Source: a virus
IMG/VR virus record: IMGVR_UViG_3300005563_000063
Location: 1 to 39,259 of that record
Reading direction: 5' to 3' (one strand)
Length of the DNA: 39,259 nucleotides
Position 1 is the stretch's first letter. The number at the start of each line of letters is the position of its first letter. Made by a program: the position numbers and the translations under genes. Below, piece by piece: positions 6,741 to 13,356 of the stretch. The notes under the pieces are model-generated. The model made no database searches. It was not told the origin of the DNA and saw only the letters and a list, made by a program, of their open reading frames with translations.

Positions 6741-6779
6741 GAAAGAAAAACGCCCCGGCACGGAAGTGCTCGGGGCGTT
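6741..6779 (-). terminator. Intrinsic terminator facing leftward
   Basis: Arms 6749-6761 and 6766-6779 pair (AACGCCCCG.GCAC with GTGCTCGGGGCGTT, one bulge) around a GGAA loop. On the minus strand the hairpin is followed by TTTTTCTTTC (6750-6741). On the plus strand no U-tract follows. It should therefore stop leftward transcripts, although all identified genes nearby run rightward. Confidence 0.65.
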
Positions 6780-6780
6780 A

Positions 6781-7136
6781 CGTCGGCGAAAGGCGATTCC
6801 CGACGGGTGACATCGGTGTATGGGCACCGAGTGACGAGAAGCATACACCCTTCCGTCCCTCCCGCAAGTCCCTCCCCGAATCCCCGTTCAGAAATCACCT
6901 CTCGCCGGCTCCCGGCGCAGGGTCGCTTAGCCTTGCCACTGGCTGCGTCGGGAACTCCGTTACCAGGGCCTCGGGAAACCGAGGGGTCGAGAAAGCGGCG
7001 CTGCCGGCGTGCGTGGCGGTAGCGAAAGAGTAGAAGCCACCGGGCTACGGTCTGTCCGAAAGGATCACCCGAAGCCGAGAACCCCGAAAGCCTGTCCGGC
7101 CGAGGGAAGGCTCGGCTTTGTCGAACCGAAGGATCA
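6781..7136 (+). ncRNA. Candidate structured RNA upstream of the HNH gene
   Basis: This gene-free stretch is packed with inverted repeats. Paired arms: 6781-6786/6800-6805; 6815-6822/6842-6849 (8 bp); 6903-6908/6912-6917 (CTC loop); 6969-6974/6979-6984 closing a GAAA tetraloop; 6999-7008/7015-7024 with one mismatch; 7043-7046/7073-7076 enclosing 7049-7051/7067-7069 and 7054-7057/7062-7065 around another GAAA; 7099-7104/7111-7116. GAAA tetraloops make sense only on the plus strand, the same sense as the HNH gene that starts at 7137. CCAC at 7037-7040 could pair with GTGG at 7137-7140, covering the start codon. The layout recalls HNH-associated RNAs (HEARO/omega RNA), but the ORF is not IscB; a group I intron remnant is another option. 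Confidence 0.55.
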
Positions 7137-7718
7137 GTGGGTATAAGCCAAGTGACCAATACTCCTAGAAAACAGTTGAACAGGTTGAAGAATCAGCTAC
7201 GCAAGGGAGTGCGTAGAAAACTTGGCCTGCCCAACAAAGCGACGTGCGCTCAGGTCGCCGAAGCATTGGCAGCGCATGGTTTCAAAGGGTCGAAGTTGAA
7301 GACGTACGCTGCATTTCTCGGGATGGACTATCACGCTGAACGATCGGCCATCAAGGACGCAGCACGAAAGACCTACCTGCCGCCTCGGAAGCCTTTGGTG
7401 GTTCGTCCTGCCTACTTACCGCCGATGCCAAAGCGCAGCCCGGATTACCGTAAGGACGAGGGATTCTACGAATCGAGCGAGTGGCGTCAGGTGCGGTACT
7501 TCGCCCTTCGCAGGGCGGACGGATGCTGCCAATGCTGCGGAGCGCGTGCAATGCCTGACAACCCGCTTCACGTCGACCACATCAAGCCACGCTACACGCA
7601 TCCCGAGCTGTCGCTGGACCCGAACAACCTGCAAGTCCTGTGCGTCGATTGCAACATGGGCAAAGGCGCATGGGACGATACCGACTGGCGTTCCAAAACG
7701 AGAGGGGAGTCTGTATGA
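7137..7718 (+). CDS. HNH endonuclease
   Basis: 193 aa from GTG at 7137 (GAAGGA just upstream; GTG at 7152 is possible). The C-terminal half is a clear HNH domain: SSEWRQVRYFALRRADG, a CQCC zinc pair at residues 131-134, HVDHIKPR at 145-152 with the DH catalytic pair, DPNNLQVLC at 161-169, and the second zinc pair C169/C172. The basic N-terminal 85 residues (RKQLNRLKNQLRKGVRRKLG...) look like a separate nucleic-acid-binding domain. No RuvC motifs, so not IscB. Possible roles are a free-standing homing nuclease or a packaging/recombination nuclease. The structured RNA region abuts its start. Confidence 0.85.
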   Translation: MGISQVTNTPRKQLNRLKNQLRKGVRRKLGLPNKATCAQVAEALAAHGFKGSKLKTYAAFLGMDYHAERSAIKDAARKTYLPPRKPLVVRPAYLPPMPKRSPDYRKDEGFYESSEWRQVRYFALRRADGCCQCCGARAMPDNPLHVDHIKPRYTHPELSLDPNNLQVLCVDCNMGKGAWDDTDWRSKTRGESV

Positions 7719-7975
7719 CCAACGTAGAACTCACCGCCGCCCGCGTCCGCCACCTCGCGCACCGCGGCCAGTTGCCGAAGACGGCGCGGATGTTGGCGGA
7801 GGAAGCGTACCGCGACATGACGGACGCCAACCGCCGCGGGGATATTCCGATGGCGCATGCCAAATCGATCCAGTACCAGTACTGGATGCGCTGCACAGCG
7901 CGCTCCACGTACCGCGGCGAAGCGATGGTCCCGCATGGCGACTCGTGGCTGTACCCGTGGCGGAGGACCGCATGA
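7715..7975 (+). CDS. Hypothetical early phage protein
   Basis: 86 aa starting at the ATGA overlap with the HNH stop, after GAGAGGGGAG. Helical (VRHLAHRGQLPKTARMLAEE, AYRDMTDANRRGD) with an aromatic C-terminal part (YQYWMRCTARSTYRG, SWLYPWRRTA). No family recognised. Confidence 0.7.
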   Translation: MTNVELTAARVRHLAHRGQLPKTARMLAEEAYRDMTDANRRGDIPMAHAKSIQYQYWMRCTARSTYRGEAMVPHGDSWLYPWRRTA

Positions 7976-8136
7976 GCCACCCGACCGAGTTGGACGGCAT
8001 GGCCGTCCAGCGCGAAGTTGACATGAGTCACGTCATTCGCGCGTTTCTTTGGCTAGACGTATGGATGCCTTTGTGGTTACAGCAGCCGGATGGATGGATC
8101 AGGGCGCGACTGGCGGGAGATACCGACGATGACTGA
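7972..8136 (+). CDS. 54-aa hypothetical protein
   Basis: ATGA start. Trp-rich (FLWLDVWMPLWLQQPDGWIRAR), possibly amphipathic or membrane-peripheral. Overlaps the next gene by 8 bases. Supported mainly by coupling to its neighbours. Confidence 0.55.
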   Translation: MSHPTELDGMAVQREVDMSHVIRAFLWLDVWMPLWLQQPDGWIRARLAGDTDDD

Positions 8137-8332
8137 CGACCTCGCCCCGATCTTCTCGGCGATCGAGCGCATCCAAGCCGACTGCCGCAGGCGGAACATC
8201 GACAAGGAGGCCGTCGCCGCCAACAACCGTGCCCGCCTCAAGCGGTGGAGTCCCGAATGTGCCCGGATGATCGAACAACTGCGCGAGCGCGGGATGTTCG
8301 GTCGCGTGGTCCTGTTGGAGGTGCCGGAATGA
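8129..8332 (+). CDS. 67-aa hypothetical protein
   Basis: ATG at 8129, inside the end of the previous gene, with GGCGGGAGA upstream. Helical and basic (AIERIQADCRRRNIDKEAVA, ARMIEQLRERGMFGRVVLLE). No family recognised. Stop overlaps the next start (ATGA). Confidence 0.6.
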   Translation: MTDDLAPIFSAIERIQADCRRRNIDKEAVAANNRARLKRWSPECARMIEQLRERGMFGRVVLLEVPE

Positions 8333-8511
8333 ACGCGAAGGAATTGACTGACATAAAGGATGCCGGGCTTTGGATGGGAGGTCGTGTCCCGTTCTCGTCA
8401 ATCTGGCGTGTGATAAACACGCTAGACCTGACTTGGGAGTTTCGCGAGCAGACGAATTCTGACCTTCACCAAGGCGCCGTGGAGCCGTCGTGGCCGCCTC
8501 CTTCACTCTGA
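8329..8511 (+). CDS. 60-aa hypothetical protein
   Basis: ATGA start after TTGGAGGTGCC. MNAKELTDIKDAGLWMGGRV... is followed by a Trp-containing segment. It overlaps the NinB gene start by 22 bases. Function unknown. Confidence 0.55.
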   Translation: MNAKELTDIKDAGLWMGGRVPFSSIWRVINTLDLTWEFREQTNSDLHQGAVEPSWPPPSL

Positions 8512-8903
8512 CCGCCGCCACCCTGCGCGCCGGGCTGGTGGCGCTGGAGCGCGCTGTGCGGTCCGCAGTGGCCGACGCGGGGGCGGTGCAGGTGCTCGTC
8601 GGCTCCGGCGCGAACGCCCCGCGTAGGCGCAACGGTGCGCAGAACGACCGGCTAAATGCGATGTGCGGGGATGTGGCCAAGCAGGTCGTCTGGCACGGGC
8701 AGCGCCTCTCCCGCGACGACTGGCGGCACATGTTCGTCGCGAGCTTCCGCAAGGGGCAGAAGGTCGTTCCCGGCATCGACGGCGGGTTCGTCGTGCTCGG
8801 CGCCAGTAGTCGGCAGTTGACGGAGGCGGAGTGCTCGGAGGTGATCGAGCTACTGTTCGCCTTCGGGGCGGAACACAACGTGCAGTGGAGGAACGAGAAG
8901 TGA
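8490..8903 (+). CDS. ninB: NinB / lambda Orf-like recombination mediator
   Basis: 137 aa, GTG start. The core NGAQNDRLNAMCGDVAKQVVWHG at residues 48-70, LSRDDWRHMFVASFRKGQKVVPGIDGGFVVLG at 73-104 and the MSxAE-like 'LTEAECSEVIELLFAFGAEHNVQW' at 110-133 match NinB (PF05772), the lambda Orf family. These proteins bind ssDNA and SSB and help load the recombination annealase in place of host RecFOR. The exonuclease, SSB-like and RuvC-like partners lie in the opposite operon. Confidence 0.9.
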   Translation: MAASFTLTAATLRAGLVALERAVRSAVADAGAVQVLVGSGANAPRRRNGAQNDRLNAMCGDVAKQVVWHGQRLSRDDWRHMFVASFRKGQKVVPGIDGGFVVLGASSRQLTEAECSEVIELLFAFGAEHNVQWRNEK

Positions 8904-9427
8904 AACAACGCGACATCGCCGAGGGCACGCGCCGCCATCCACGTGACCTGCACTACGAAATCCGCAAAAAGGACGAAATGGAGTTCGTCTACGCCGCGTT
9001 CTTCGAGACCCCGACGGGTCGCGTGCTGATGAAGTTCGGCCGGAGCTGCGTTCCGGCGAAGCGCATTCGCGACATCGCCATGCAGTGCCCTTATGCGATC
9101 CAACAGGCATGTTTCGCGCAGGCCGGATCAAAGGCTATCGCTACGGCGATCGAGTATTCGATCTTCCGAAGGCTCAAGGTATTCCACACGCGCGGCGAGT
9201 GGTACGAAATGGACGAGGAGGAAATAAAGCTGTTCGGAGTGACTGTTTTTGAAGTGTTCGGCCGCGTTACGGGCCGCAAGCTCAAGTGGACCCACATGGA
9301 CATGACTGCCATGTTGGCGGAGGTAGCGGAATCGCTGCGTAAGTTCAATCCCGTGCGATACATGATCGCCGCGAAAGCGCTTGCCGTGAAGTCAGGGGCG
9401 GTTGACGAAAAGGAGGAAAAGGAGTAG
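8900..9427 (+). CDS. GIY-YIG-like (MUG113/T5orf172-type) protein
   Basis: 175 aa from GTG in a GTGA overlap. Residues 29-104 show the order typical of the T5orf172/MUG113 branch of the GIY-YIG fold: FVYAAFFETP, MKFGRSCVPAKRIRDI (Arg48, Arg55), E85 in ATAIEYSIFRRL, then RGEWYEM at 98-104. Such proteins may be nucleases or DNA-binding regulators. A charged C-terminal helix ends EKEEKE. Last gene of the rightward early unit; an intrinsic terminator follows. Confidence 0.75.
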   Translation: MKQRDIAEGTRRHPRDLHYEIRKKDEMEFVYAAFFETPTGRVLMKFGRSCVPAKRIRDIAMQCPYAIQQACFAQAGSKAIATAIEYSIFRRLKVFHTRGEWYEMDEEEIKLFGVTVFEVFGRVTGRKLKWTHMDMTAMLAEVAESLRKFNPVRYMIAAKALAVKSGAVDEKEEKE

Positions 9428-9487
9428 CCTGCAAACCCTATCGACGAAGCTGCCACCGAAGGTTTCGCCGCCAGCTTCCATCACTCC

Positions 9488-9522
9488 CGCCCGATCCGCT
9501 TTGGACCGGGCGTTTTTGTTTT
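9488..9522 (+). terminator. Intrinsic terminator of the rightward early unit
   Basis: CGCCCG at 9488-9493 pairs with CGGGCG at 9507-9512, extended by TCC/GGA inside, and is followed by TTTTTGTTTT. It lies 61 bases after the last early gene and about 140 bases before the lysozyme. Late expression therefore needs either a promoter in 9523-9661 or antitermination. Confidence 0.85.
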
Positions 9523-9661
9523 CGCATCGCTGATCCTCCCGAACGGAAAGCAGAGGGGACCTCCCCTTCGCCCTCCGCTACGTGCCTCGCCGGCTCGCCG
9601 TTCGAGTGGCCCTTCCTCCTCCTAGGGTCCGGAGGATCGGCGGCCTTCCACCGGAGTCCGC
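9523..9661 (+). other. Leader between early and late regions
   Basis: 139 bases without a gene. I see a short GGGG/CCCC inverted repeat near 9555-9567, and CCGGAG as a Shine-Dalgarno just before the lysozyme ATG. No convincing sigma70 -35/-10 pair is visible. A late promoter recognised with help from a phage factor could sit here, but this is inference. Confidence 0.35.
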
Positions 9662-10216
9662 ATGTTCCGCACCATCAGCGAACACGGCCTCCAGTTCATC
9701 AAGGGTTGGGAAGCCCTGCGGCTGTACGCGTACCCCGATCCCGCCAGCCCGCTCGCCCTGCAATCGCAGAGCGTGCGTACGCGGTGGGGCATGGAGCCAG
9801 CCTCGGCGATCCTTGCCGACCTGCCGGAGCCTGTCCGGCTGCTCTCCGGAGCGCCTTGGACAGTGGGTTATGGGCACGTAGGCGATGTGAAGCCAGACGA
9901 CCACATCACCGAGCATCAGGCCGAGGAGCTATTGCGCTTCGACCTCTCGCCGGTCGAGGTCGGGGTGAACAACGTGGGCATTCCGCTCACGCAAAACCAG
10001 TTCGACGCGCTGTGCTCGGCCTGCTTCAACCTCGGCACCGGCATCCTGCAAACGCATCGCTCGCTCGGGATGGCGCTGCGGGGGATCGAGAGCACGCCGG
10101 GCGATGCGCTGCTGCTGTACGATCACGCCGGAGGGCAGAAAGTCCCCGGCCTCACCCGCCGCCGGAAGGCGGAGAAACGGCTGTACGAGACGCCCGATAC
10201 GGAGCCTGCTGCATGA
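9662..10216 (+). CDS. Endolysin, GH24 lysozyme with an insertion
   Basis: 184 aa. GLQFIKGWEALRLYAYPD gives the catalytic Glu17 and Asp26 of the T4-lysozyme/GH24 family (PF00959). WTVGYGH at 66-72 supplies Thr67. QFDALCSACFNLGTG and the C-terminal GLTRRRKAEKRLY are also family marks. The usual distance from Asp to Thr is about five residues; here about 40 intervene (SPLALQSQSVRTRWGMEPAS...), an insertion next to the active site. No signal peptide or SAR segment, so it probably depends on a holin. First gene of the lysis cassette. Confidence 0.9.
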   Translation: MFRTISEHGLQFIKGWEALRLYAYPDPASPLALQSQSVRTRWGMEPASAILADLPEPVRLLSGAPWTVGYGHVGDVKPDDHITEHQAEELLRFDLSPVEVGVNNVGIPLTQNQFDALCSACFNLGTGILQTHRSLGMALRGIESTPGDALLLYDHAGGQKVPGLTRRRKAEKRLYETPDTEPAA

Positions 10217-10464
10217 ACCTCCCTGTCCCGCCTGACGTGAAGCTGGTCCCCGAGGCCGGCGACTGGACGAAGCTCTGGAGCATGCGCTTGTGGATGCTGG
10301 CGCTGATCCTCGGCTCCAGCGCGGCCTACGTGACCGAGCACCCGGAAGTGCACGACCTCCTTCCGACGTGGGCCGATGCGGCCCTGCGCTGGATGTCCGG
10401 CGCGTCCGGCTTCCTCGGCATGCTCGCCCGCGTCATCATCCAGCCGGGACTCGGCAAGCCGTGA
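10213..10464 (+). CDS. Holin-like small membrane protein
   Basis: 83 aa, ATGA overlap with the endolysin. Hydrophobic segments at about residues 24-42 (MRLWMLALILGSSAAYV) and 61-77 (MSGASGFLGMLARVIIQ), separated by a LLPTWADAALRW helix. Size, topology and position suggest a holin. It resembles small phage membrane proteins now grouped under DUF7940, from memory. Confidence 0.7.
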   Translation: MNLPVPPDVKLVPEAGDWTKLWSMRLWMLALILGSSAAYVTEHPEVHDLLPTWADAALRWMSGASGFLGMLARVIIQPGLGKP

Positions 10465-10778
10465 CACCGGATGTAGGCTGGTACGCCCTCGGCGCGACGA
10501 TCCTGCTTGCGTTCGTCGGTTGGCTGTTCCGCACGCCCAAGGAAGCTTCCGTCGAGATAGCGACCCGTCTGGCGTCGCTGGAATCGAAGGTGGCGACGAT
10601 GGCGGAAACCTATGCCGGCATCCATGCTCGCCACGACGAAACGATGCGCGGCATGACTGCCTCTCAGCAGACGTTGACGGCCGCGTTGGACCGCCTTACC
10701 AACCGCATGGACGTGGTGCACGAGGCGTTGCTGTTCCTCAAGAGCGACGGCAATGGCGAAACACGACGTCGAGGGTGA
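10461..10778 (+). CDS. Membrane-anchored coiled-coil protein (possible i-spanin or lysis accessory)
   Basis: 105 aa, GTG in a GTGA overlap. One N-terminal transmembrane helix (residues 5-23, VGWYALGATILLAFVGWLF) is followed by a long coiled coil (about 30-95, RLASLESKVATMAETYAG... LTNRMDVVHEALLFLK). This is the topology of an Rz-type inner-membrane spanin, although orientation and partner are unproven. Confidence 0.6.
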   Translation: MTPDVGWYALGATILLAFVGWLFRTPKEASVEIATRLASLESKVATMAETYAGIHARHDETMRGMTASQQTLTAALDRLTNRMDVVHEALLFLKSDGNGETRRRG

Positions 10779-11091
10779 TTCCACCACGCGAGCGGATTTG
10801 GCCATTGACATGGTCAACCAGCTCTGCGCGAAGGTGGACGTCTCGATGGAGGAATTCCGCGAGCTGGTCAAGGCTCGCGCGAACGGCAACACACAGACCG
10901 TCATCCATAAGACAGCCGGCCTAGGCCCTTGGGGCGCTGCCGCTGTAACTGCCTGTTTCTTCACGTTTCTTGGACTGATTCTGCTGGCGATCATGATTCT
11001 CCCGGACCTGCACGACCTGAAAGCGTGGTCCGACATCTACCGCACGCGCATCCAAGAGATTTCCGCAACCATCAAGAAGGAGGCACCCTGA
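10753..11091 (+). CDS. Membrane protein of the lysis region
   Basis: 112 aa, overlapping the previous gene by 26 bases. A cytoplasmic-looking helical N-terminus (about 50 residues) is followed by a transmembrane segment at about 58-84 (GPWGAAAVTACFFTFLGLIL, then LAIMIL) and a charged helix ending IKKEAP. It could be a second holin or antiholin component. No family recognised. Confidence 0.6.
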   Translation: MAKHDVEGDSTTRADLAIDMVNQLCAKVDVSMEEFRELVKARANGNTQTVIHKTAGLGPWGAAAVTACFFTFLGLILLAIMILPDLHDLKAWSDIYRTRIQEISATIKKEAP

Positions 11092-11286
11092 ATGTCCACG
11101 GTCATCATCGGAAATGGCGGCACCGCCCGCAGCGCGATCGGCAAGCTCGAACAGGCGTCGCTGACCATGACGCAGGAGCAGCGCGATACCTCGGAAACCT
11201 ATCTCGCCAAGGTCGCCGACTTCATCGCCTCGGCCGTAACGTACGGCGATTACTCGAAGCTGGAGGCGGTATGCGAAATCTGCTAA
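11092..11286 (+). CDS. 64-aa hypothetical protein
   Basis: Begins immediately after the previous stop with AAGGAGGCACC upstream. Soluble and mixed (MSTVIIGNGGTARSAIGKLE ... YLAKVADFIASAVTYGDYSK). Two Cys at the C-terminus (VCEIC). Overlaps the lipoprotein start by 16 bases. Function unknown. Confidence 0.65.
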   Translation: MSTVIIGNGGTARSAIGKLEQASLTMTQEQRDTSETYLAKVADFIASAVTYGDYSKLEAVCEIC

Positions 11287-11654
11287 CCGCCCTCGCGCTC
11301 GCCGGCTTCATCTGCATCGGCGGTTGCGCGAACACGCTCCCCAAGCCCAACAGCGCCGCGACCGCCGCCGTCGAGCTGGATGTCGCCTACGGCCTCGCCG
11401 CGCACGAGGTCACGCGCTACCTCGCTTACCCGACCTGCACCGCGCCACTCACCGTCGTCCCGTGCAAGCGCCAGGACATCGCCGAACGCCTGAAGGCGGC
11501 CGACGCCAAGGCGTGGGACATGAAGGAGGCGGCGCGAACGGAGCTGAAGACGCTCGGCCCGGACGCCACCGAAGTGCAGAAGATCATGGCAGCGACGCGG
11601 ACGGCGATTGCCTTCCTCGCGTCCCTCACGCCGTCGAAGGAGGCCAGCAAGTGA
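11271..11654 (+). CDS. Lipoprotein, possible outer-membrane spanin
   Basis: 127 aa from ATG at 11271, with GGAGGCGGT upstream. The signal peptide MRNLLTALALAGFICIGGC ends in a lipobox (Ile16-Gly-Gly-Cys19), so Cys19 is the probable lipidated residue. The mature protein is Ala-rich and helical with two further Cys (TCTAPLTVVPC). Its place in the lysis cassette suggests an o-spanin-like role, though it is longer than Rz1 proteins and not Pro-rich. Confidence 0.65.
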   Translation: MRNLLTALALAGFICIGGCANTLPKPNSAATAAVELDVAYGLAAHEVTRYLAYPTCTAPLTVVPCKRQDIAERLKAADAKAWDMKEAARTELKTLGPDATEVQKIMAATRTAIAFLASLTPSKEASK

Positions 11655-11860
11655 ACCCCGCCACGCTCCAGCTTATCAGCATGGTCCTGGAAGGCGTCCT
11701 GCGCATCGTGCCCGAGACGGCCGAGGACTACGCGCTCGTCCAGCAGTGGGTCGCCTTCTGCAAAACGATCGTCGACGAGAACCGCGACCCGACGCCGGAC
11801 GAGGAAGCGGCCGCGCACGCGTTCGCGCAGGCACAGCACGACGCGATCCAAGGAGGCTGA
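11651..11860 (+). CDS. 69-aa hypothetical protein
   Basis: GTGA start after GAAGGAGGCC. Helical throughout (LQLISMVLEGVLRIVPETAED, ALVQQWVAFCKTIVDENRD), with a C-terminal AAAHAFAQAQHDAIQGG. No family recognised. Confidence 0.65.
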   Translation: MNPATLQLISMVLEGVLRIVPETAEDYALVQQWVAFCKTIVDENRDPTPDEEAAAHAFAQAQHDAIQGG

Positions 11861-11861
11861 C

Positions 11862-12014
11862 ATGTCCACCAAGCACAGCAAGACCGCACCGCGTACTGCG
11901 GACGAAGACCTCACGCTCGAACAGCGCGTCAAGCGTCTGGAGAAGCGCGCGATGGAGCACGGGTGGGACCTCGACGCCCCGCCGGCCGGCGACACGGAAC
12001 CGGAGGGAGGCTGA
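11862..12014 (+). CDS. 50-aa hypothetical protein
   Basis: The ATG follows AAGGAGGCTGAC, the Shine-Dalgarno lying in the end of the previous gene. A short charged helix (LTLEQRVKRLEKRAMEHGWD) with disordered ends. Function unknown. Confidence 0.6.
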   Translation: MSTKHSKTAPRTADEDLTLEQRVKRLEKRAMEHGWDLDAPPAGDTEPEGG

Positions 12015-12015
12015 C

Positions 12016-12129
12016 ATGGCCTACCTAGGCATCCTCGCTGGCGCTGTGTCGATCGCGCTGGCCCTGTTCGCGCTGGCCGACTGGCTCAGCCGCCCCGCCG
12101 AGCGGGACGAGCACGAGGACGGGGTGTAA
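12016..12129 (+). CDS. 37-aa membrane microprotein
   Basis: The ATG follows GGAGGGAGGCTGAC. One transmembrane helix (residues 3-23, YLGILAGAVSIALALFALAD) and an acidic cytoplasmic-type tail (RPAERDEHEDGV). It could be a lysis regulator, but only its position suggests that. Confidence 0.6.
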   Translation: MAYLGILAGAVSIALALFALADWLSRPAERDEHEDGV

Positions 12130-12134
12130 GCGCC

Positions 12135-12323
12135 GTGGACAAGCCGATCGAGCGCAAGCTGCTCGCGTACGTGCTCACCGCGCACGACCCCATGCAGCCG
12201 GTCTGCATCGCCAACTCGTTCGACTGGCTACAGGTTGTCGGCCTCAAGGACACCGACGCGGAGGACAGGGACATGTTCCAGAAATGGCTACTGGAAATCG
12301 CAGAGTGCGAGGGGACGGCATGA
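12135..12323 (+). CDS. 62-aa hypothetical protein
   Basis: GTG start with no strong Shine-Dalgarno. Reads MDKPIERKLLAYVLTAHDPM... with a DAEDRDMFQKWLLEIAECEG helix. Stop overlaps the next start (ATGA). No family recognised. Confidence 0.55.
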   Translation: MDKPIERKLLAYVLTAHDPMQPVCIANSFDWLQVVGLKDTDAEDRDMFQKWLLEIAECEGTA

Positions 12324-12478
12324 ACGAAAAGCTTCCATCGTGGATAACGCCAAGCGAACTTATCGCCTACGCCGTGAAATTGCACGAAGGCACGAGTTCA
12401 TACTCTAGCGTGCAGCAGGCGCTAGACGATCTGGTTAGGGCCGTGCAGAAACTCGAGGAATTGCAGCGTTGTGACTGA
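12320..12478 (+). CDS. 52-aa hypothetical protein
   Basis: ATGA start. Helical (ITPSELIAYAVKLHEG, VQQALDDLVRAVQKLEELQ). It overlaps the small terminase start by 8 bases. Third codon positions are less GC-rich than in its neighbours, which may mean recent acquisition. Function unknown. Confidence 0.6.
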   Translation: MNEKLPSWITPSELIAYAVKLHEGTSSYSSVQQALDDLVRAVQKLEELQRCD

Positions 12479-12965
12479 TCCAAAGCCAAAGTCCATCGGC
12501 CGTCCCACCAAGTACGCCCCCGAATGGATGATCCCGGCTGCCCGAAAGATTTACGAGCTGGGCGGCACGGACGACGACTGCGCCCAAGGACTGGGCGTCA
12601 ACCGCTCCAGCATCGACCTCTGGCTGAACCAGCACAGCGCGTTTTCCGACACCAAGAAGGAAAAAGAGCTGTACGACGCCGACGTCGAGCGCTCCCTGCG
12701 CCAGCGGGCGATGGGGTACACGCTGCCGGACGGCACGCACATCCCCGCCCACCCAACCGCACAAATCTTCTGGCTGAAGAACCGCCAACGCGCCAAGTGG
12801 CGTGACCGGCAGGAAGTCGAACACTCGGGCGCGATCCAGACGACCGCCGACCCGCAGGCCATCGCCGACCAGCTCGTGACGATGGCGAACAGCCACCCCA
12901 CCTACCGCCCCACGCTCGTGCAGTGGGCCAGCGACCTGCTCAAGAGGCTACAGGAGACCACATGA
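12471..12965 (+). CDS. terS: Terminase small subunit
   Basis: 164 aa from GTG. GRPTKYAPEWMIPAARKIYELGGTDDDCAQGLGVNRSSIDLWL is the N-terminal helix-turn-helix that recognises DNA. The HPTAQIFWLKNRQRAKWRDRQEVEHSG segment (about residues 97-124) is typical of phage small terminases that start 'GRP.KY'. It should recognise the packaging site and load the large subunit encoded at 14624, from which it is separated by three other genes. Confidence 0.88.
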   Translation: MTDPKPKSIGRPTKYAPEWMIPAARKIYELGGTDDDCAQGLGVNRSSIDLWLNQHSAFSDTKKEKELYDADVERSLRQRAMGYTLPDGTHIPAHPTAQIFWLKNRQRAKWRDRQEVEHSGAIQTTADPQAIADQLVTMANSHPTYRPTLVQWASDLLKRLQETT

Positions 12966-13279
12966 GCGCCCCTACCAACCTCATCGCCCCCACAACCGCT
13001 GGCAGCGGGTTCGTGCAGCTGGACGCCACCGAGTTCGACAAGGTCTGGATCAACGTCACCGCGCCGCTGGCGGGCGTCGAGGTCGTGGACGTATTCCTCC
13101 CCACGACACAGAACGGTCGCGTGGTGGCTATCGACAATGCCACGCTCCTGCCGATCCAGCTTACCGCGTCTGTCCCCAGCATCGTGCTGGAGGGAGGCGC
13201 GCTGTACATCATCCGCCTGAATGCGACCGTAGGCAGCACGGGCGTCGACTACAGCCCGAAGCCGCGTCAAGGAACGTAA
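12962..13279 (+). CDS. Beta-rich probable virion protein
   Basis: 105 aa, ATGA overlap with terS. Nearly all beta (GFVQLDATEFDKVWINVTAP, VEVVDVFLPTT, LPIQLTASVPSIVLEGG, YIIRLNAT) with Thr/Val/Gly-rich composition as in capsid decoration or small fibre proteins. A structural role is inferred from fold and from two similar neighbours. No family recognised. Confidence 0.6.
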   Translation: MSAPTNLIAPTTAGSGFVQLDATEFDKVWINVTAPLAGVEVVDVFLPTTQNGRVVAIDNATLLPIQLTASVPSIVLEGGALYIIRLNATVGSTGVDYSPKPRQGT

Positions 13280-13356
13280 CAAACGCGCGCCGCACGCGTT
13301 CCTGCGGCAACCCAAATGGTCAGTAGAACAAACGGCCCACAAGAGGACATGCAGCA
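13280..13356 (+). other. Short intergenic region with hairpin
   Basis: 77 bases. GCCGCA at 13289-13294 pairs with TGCGGC at 13303-13308 around an 8-base loop; no U-tract follows, so it is not a standard terminator. AAGAGGAC provides the Shine-Dalgarno for the next gene. No clear promoter. Confidence 0.4.

Noticed and set aside
6935-6954. GCCACTGG followed by CGGGAA, resembling the B12 box of cobalamin riboswitches
   Set aside because: The other conserved parts of that riboswitch are missing and the downstream gene is a nuclease, not a cobalamin gene. Probably a chance match within the structured region.
7137-7718. HNH gene as IscB with an omega RNA
   Set aside because: IscB needs RuvC segments around the HNH domain and is much longer. 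This protein is 193 aa with no RuvC motifs, so only the layout is similar.
13289-13308. Hairpin between two structural genes as a terminator
   Set aside because: The stem is only 6 bp and no U-tract follows on either strand.
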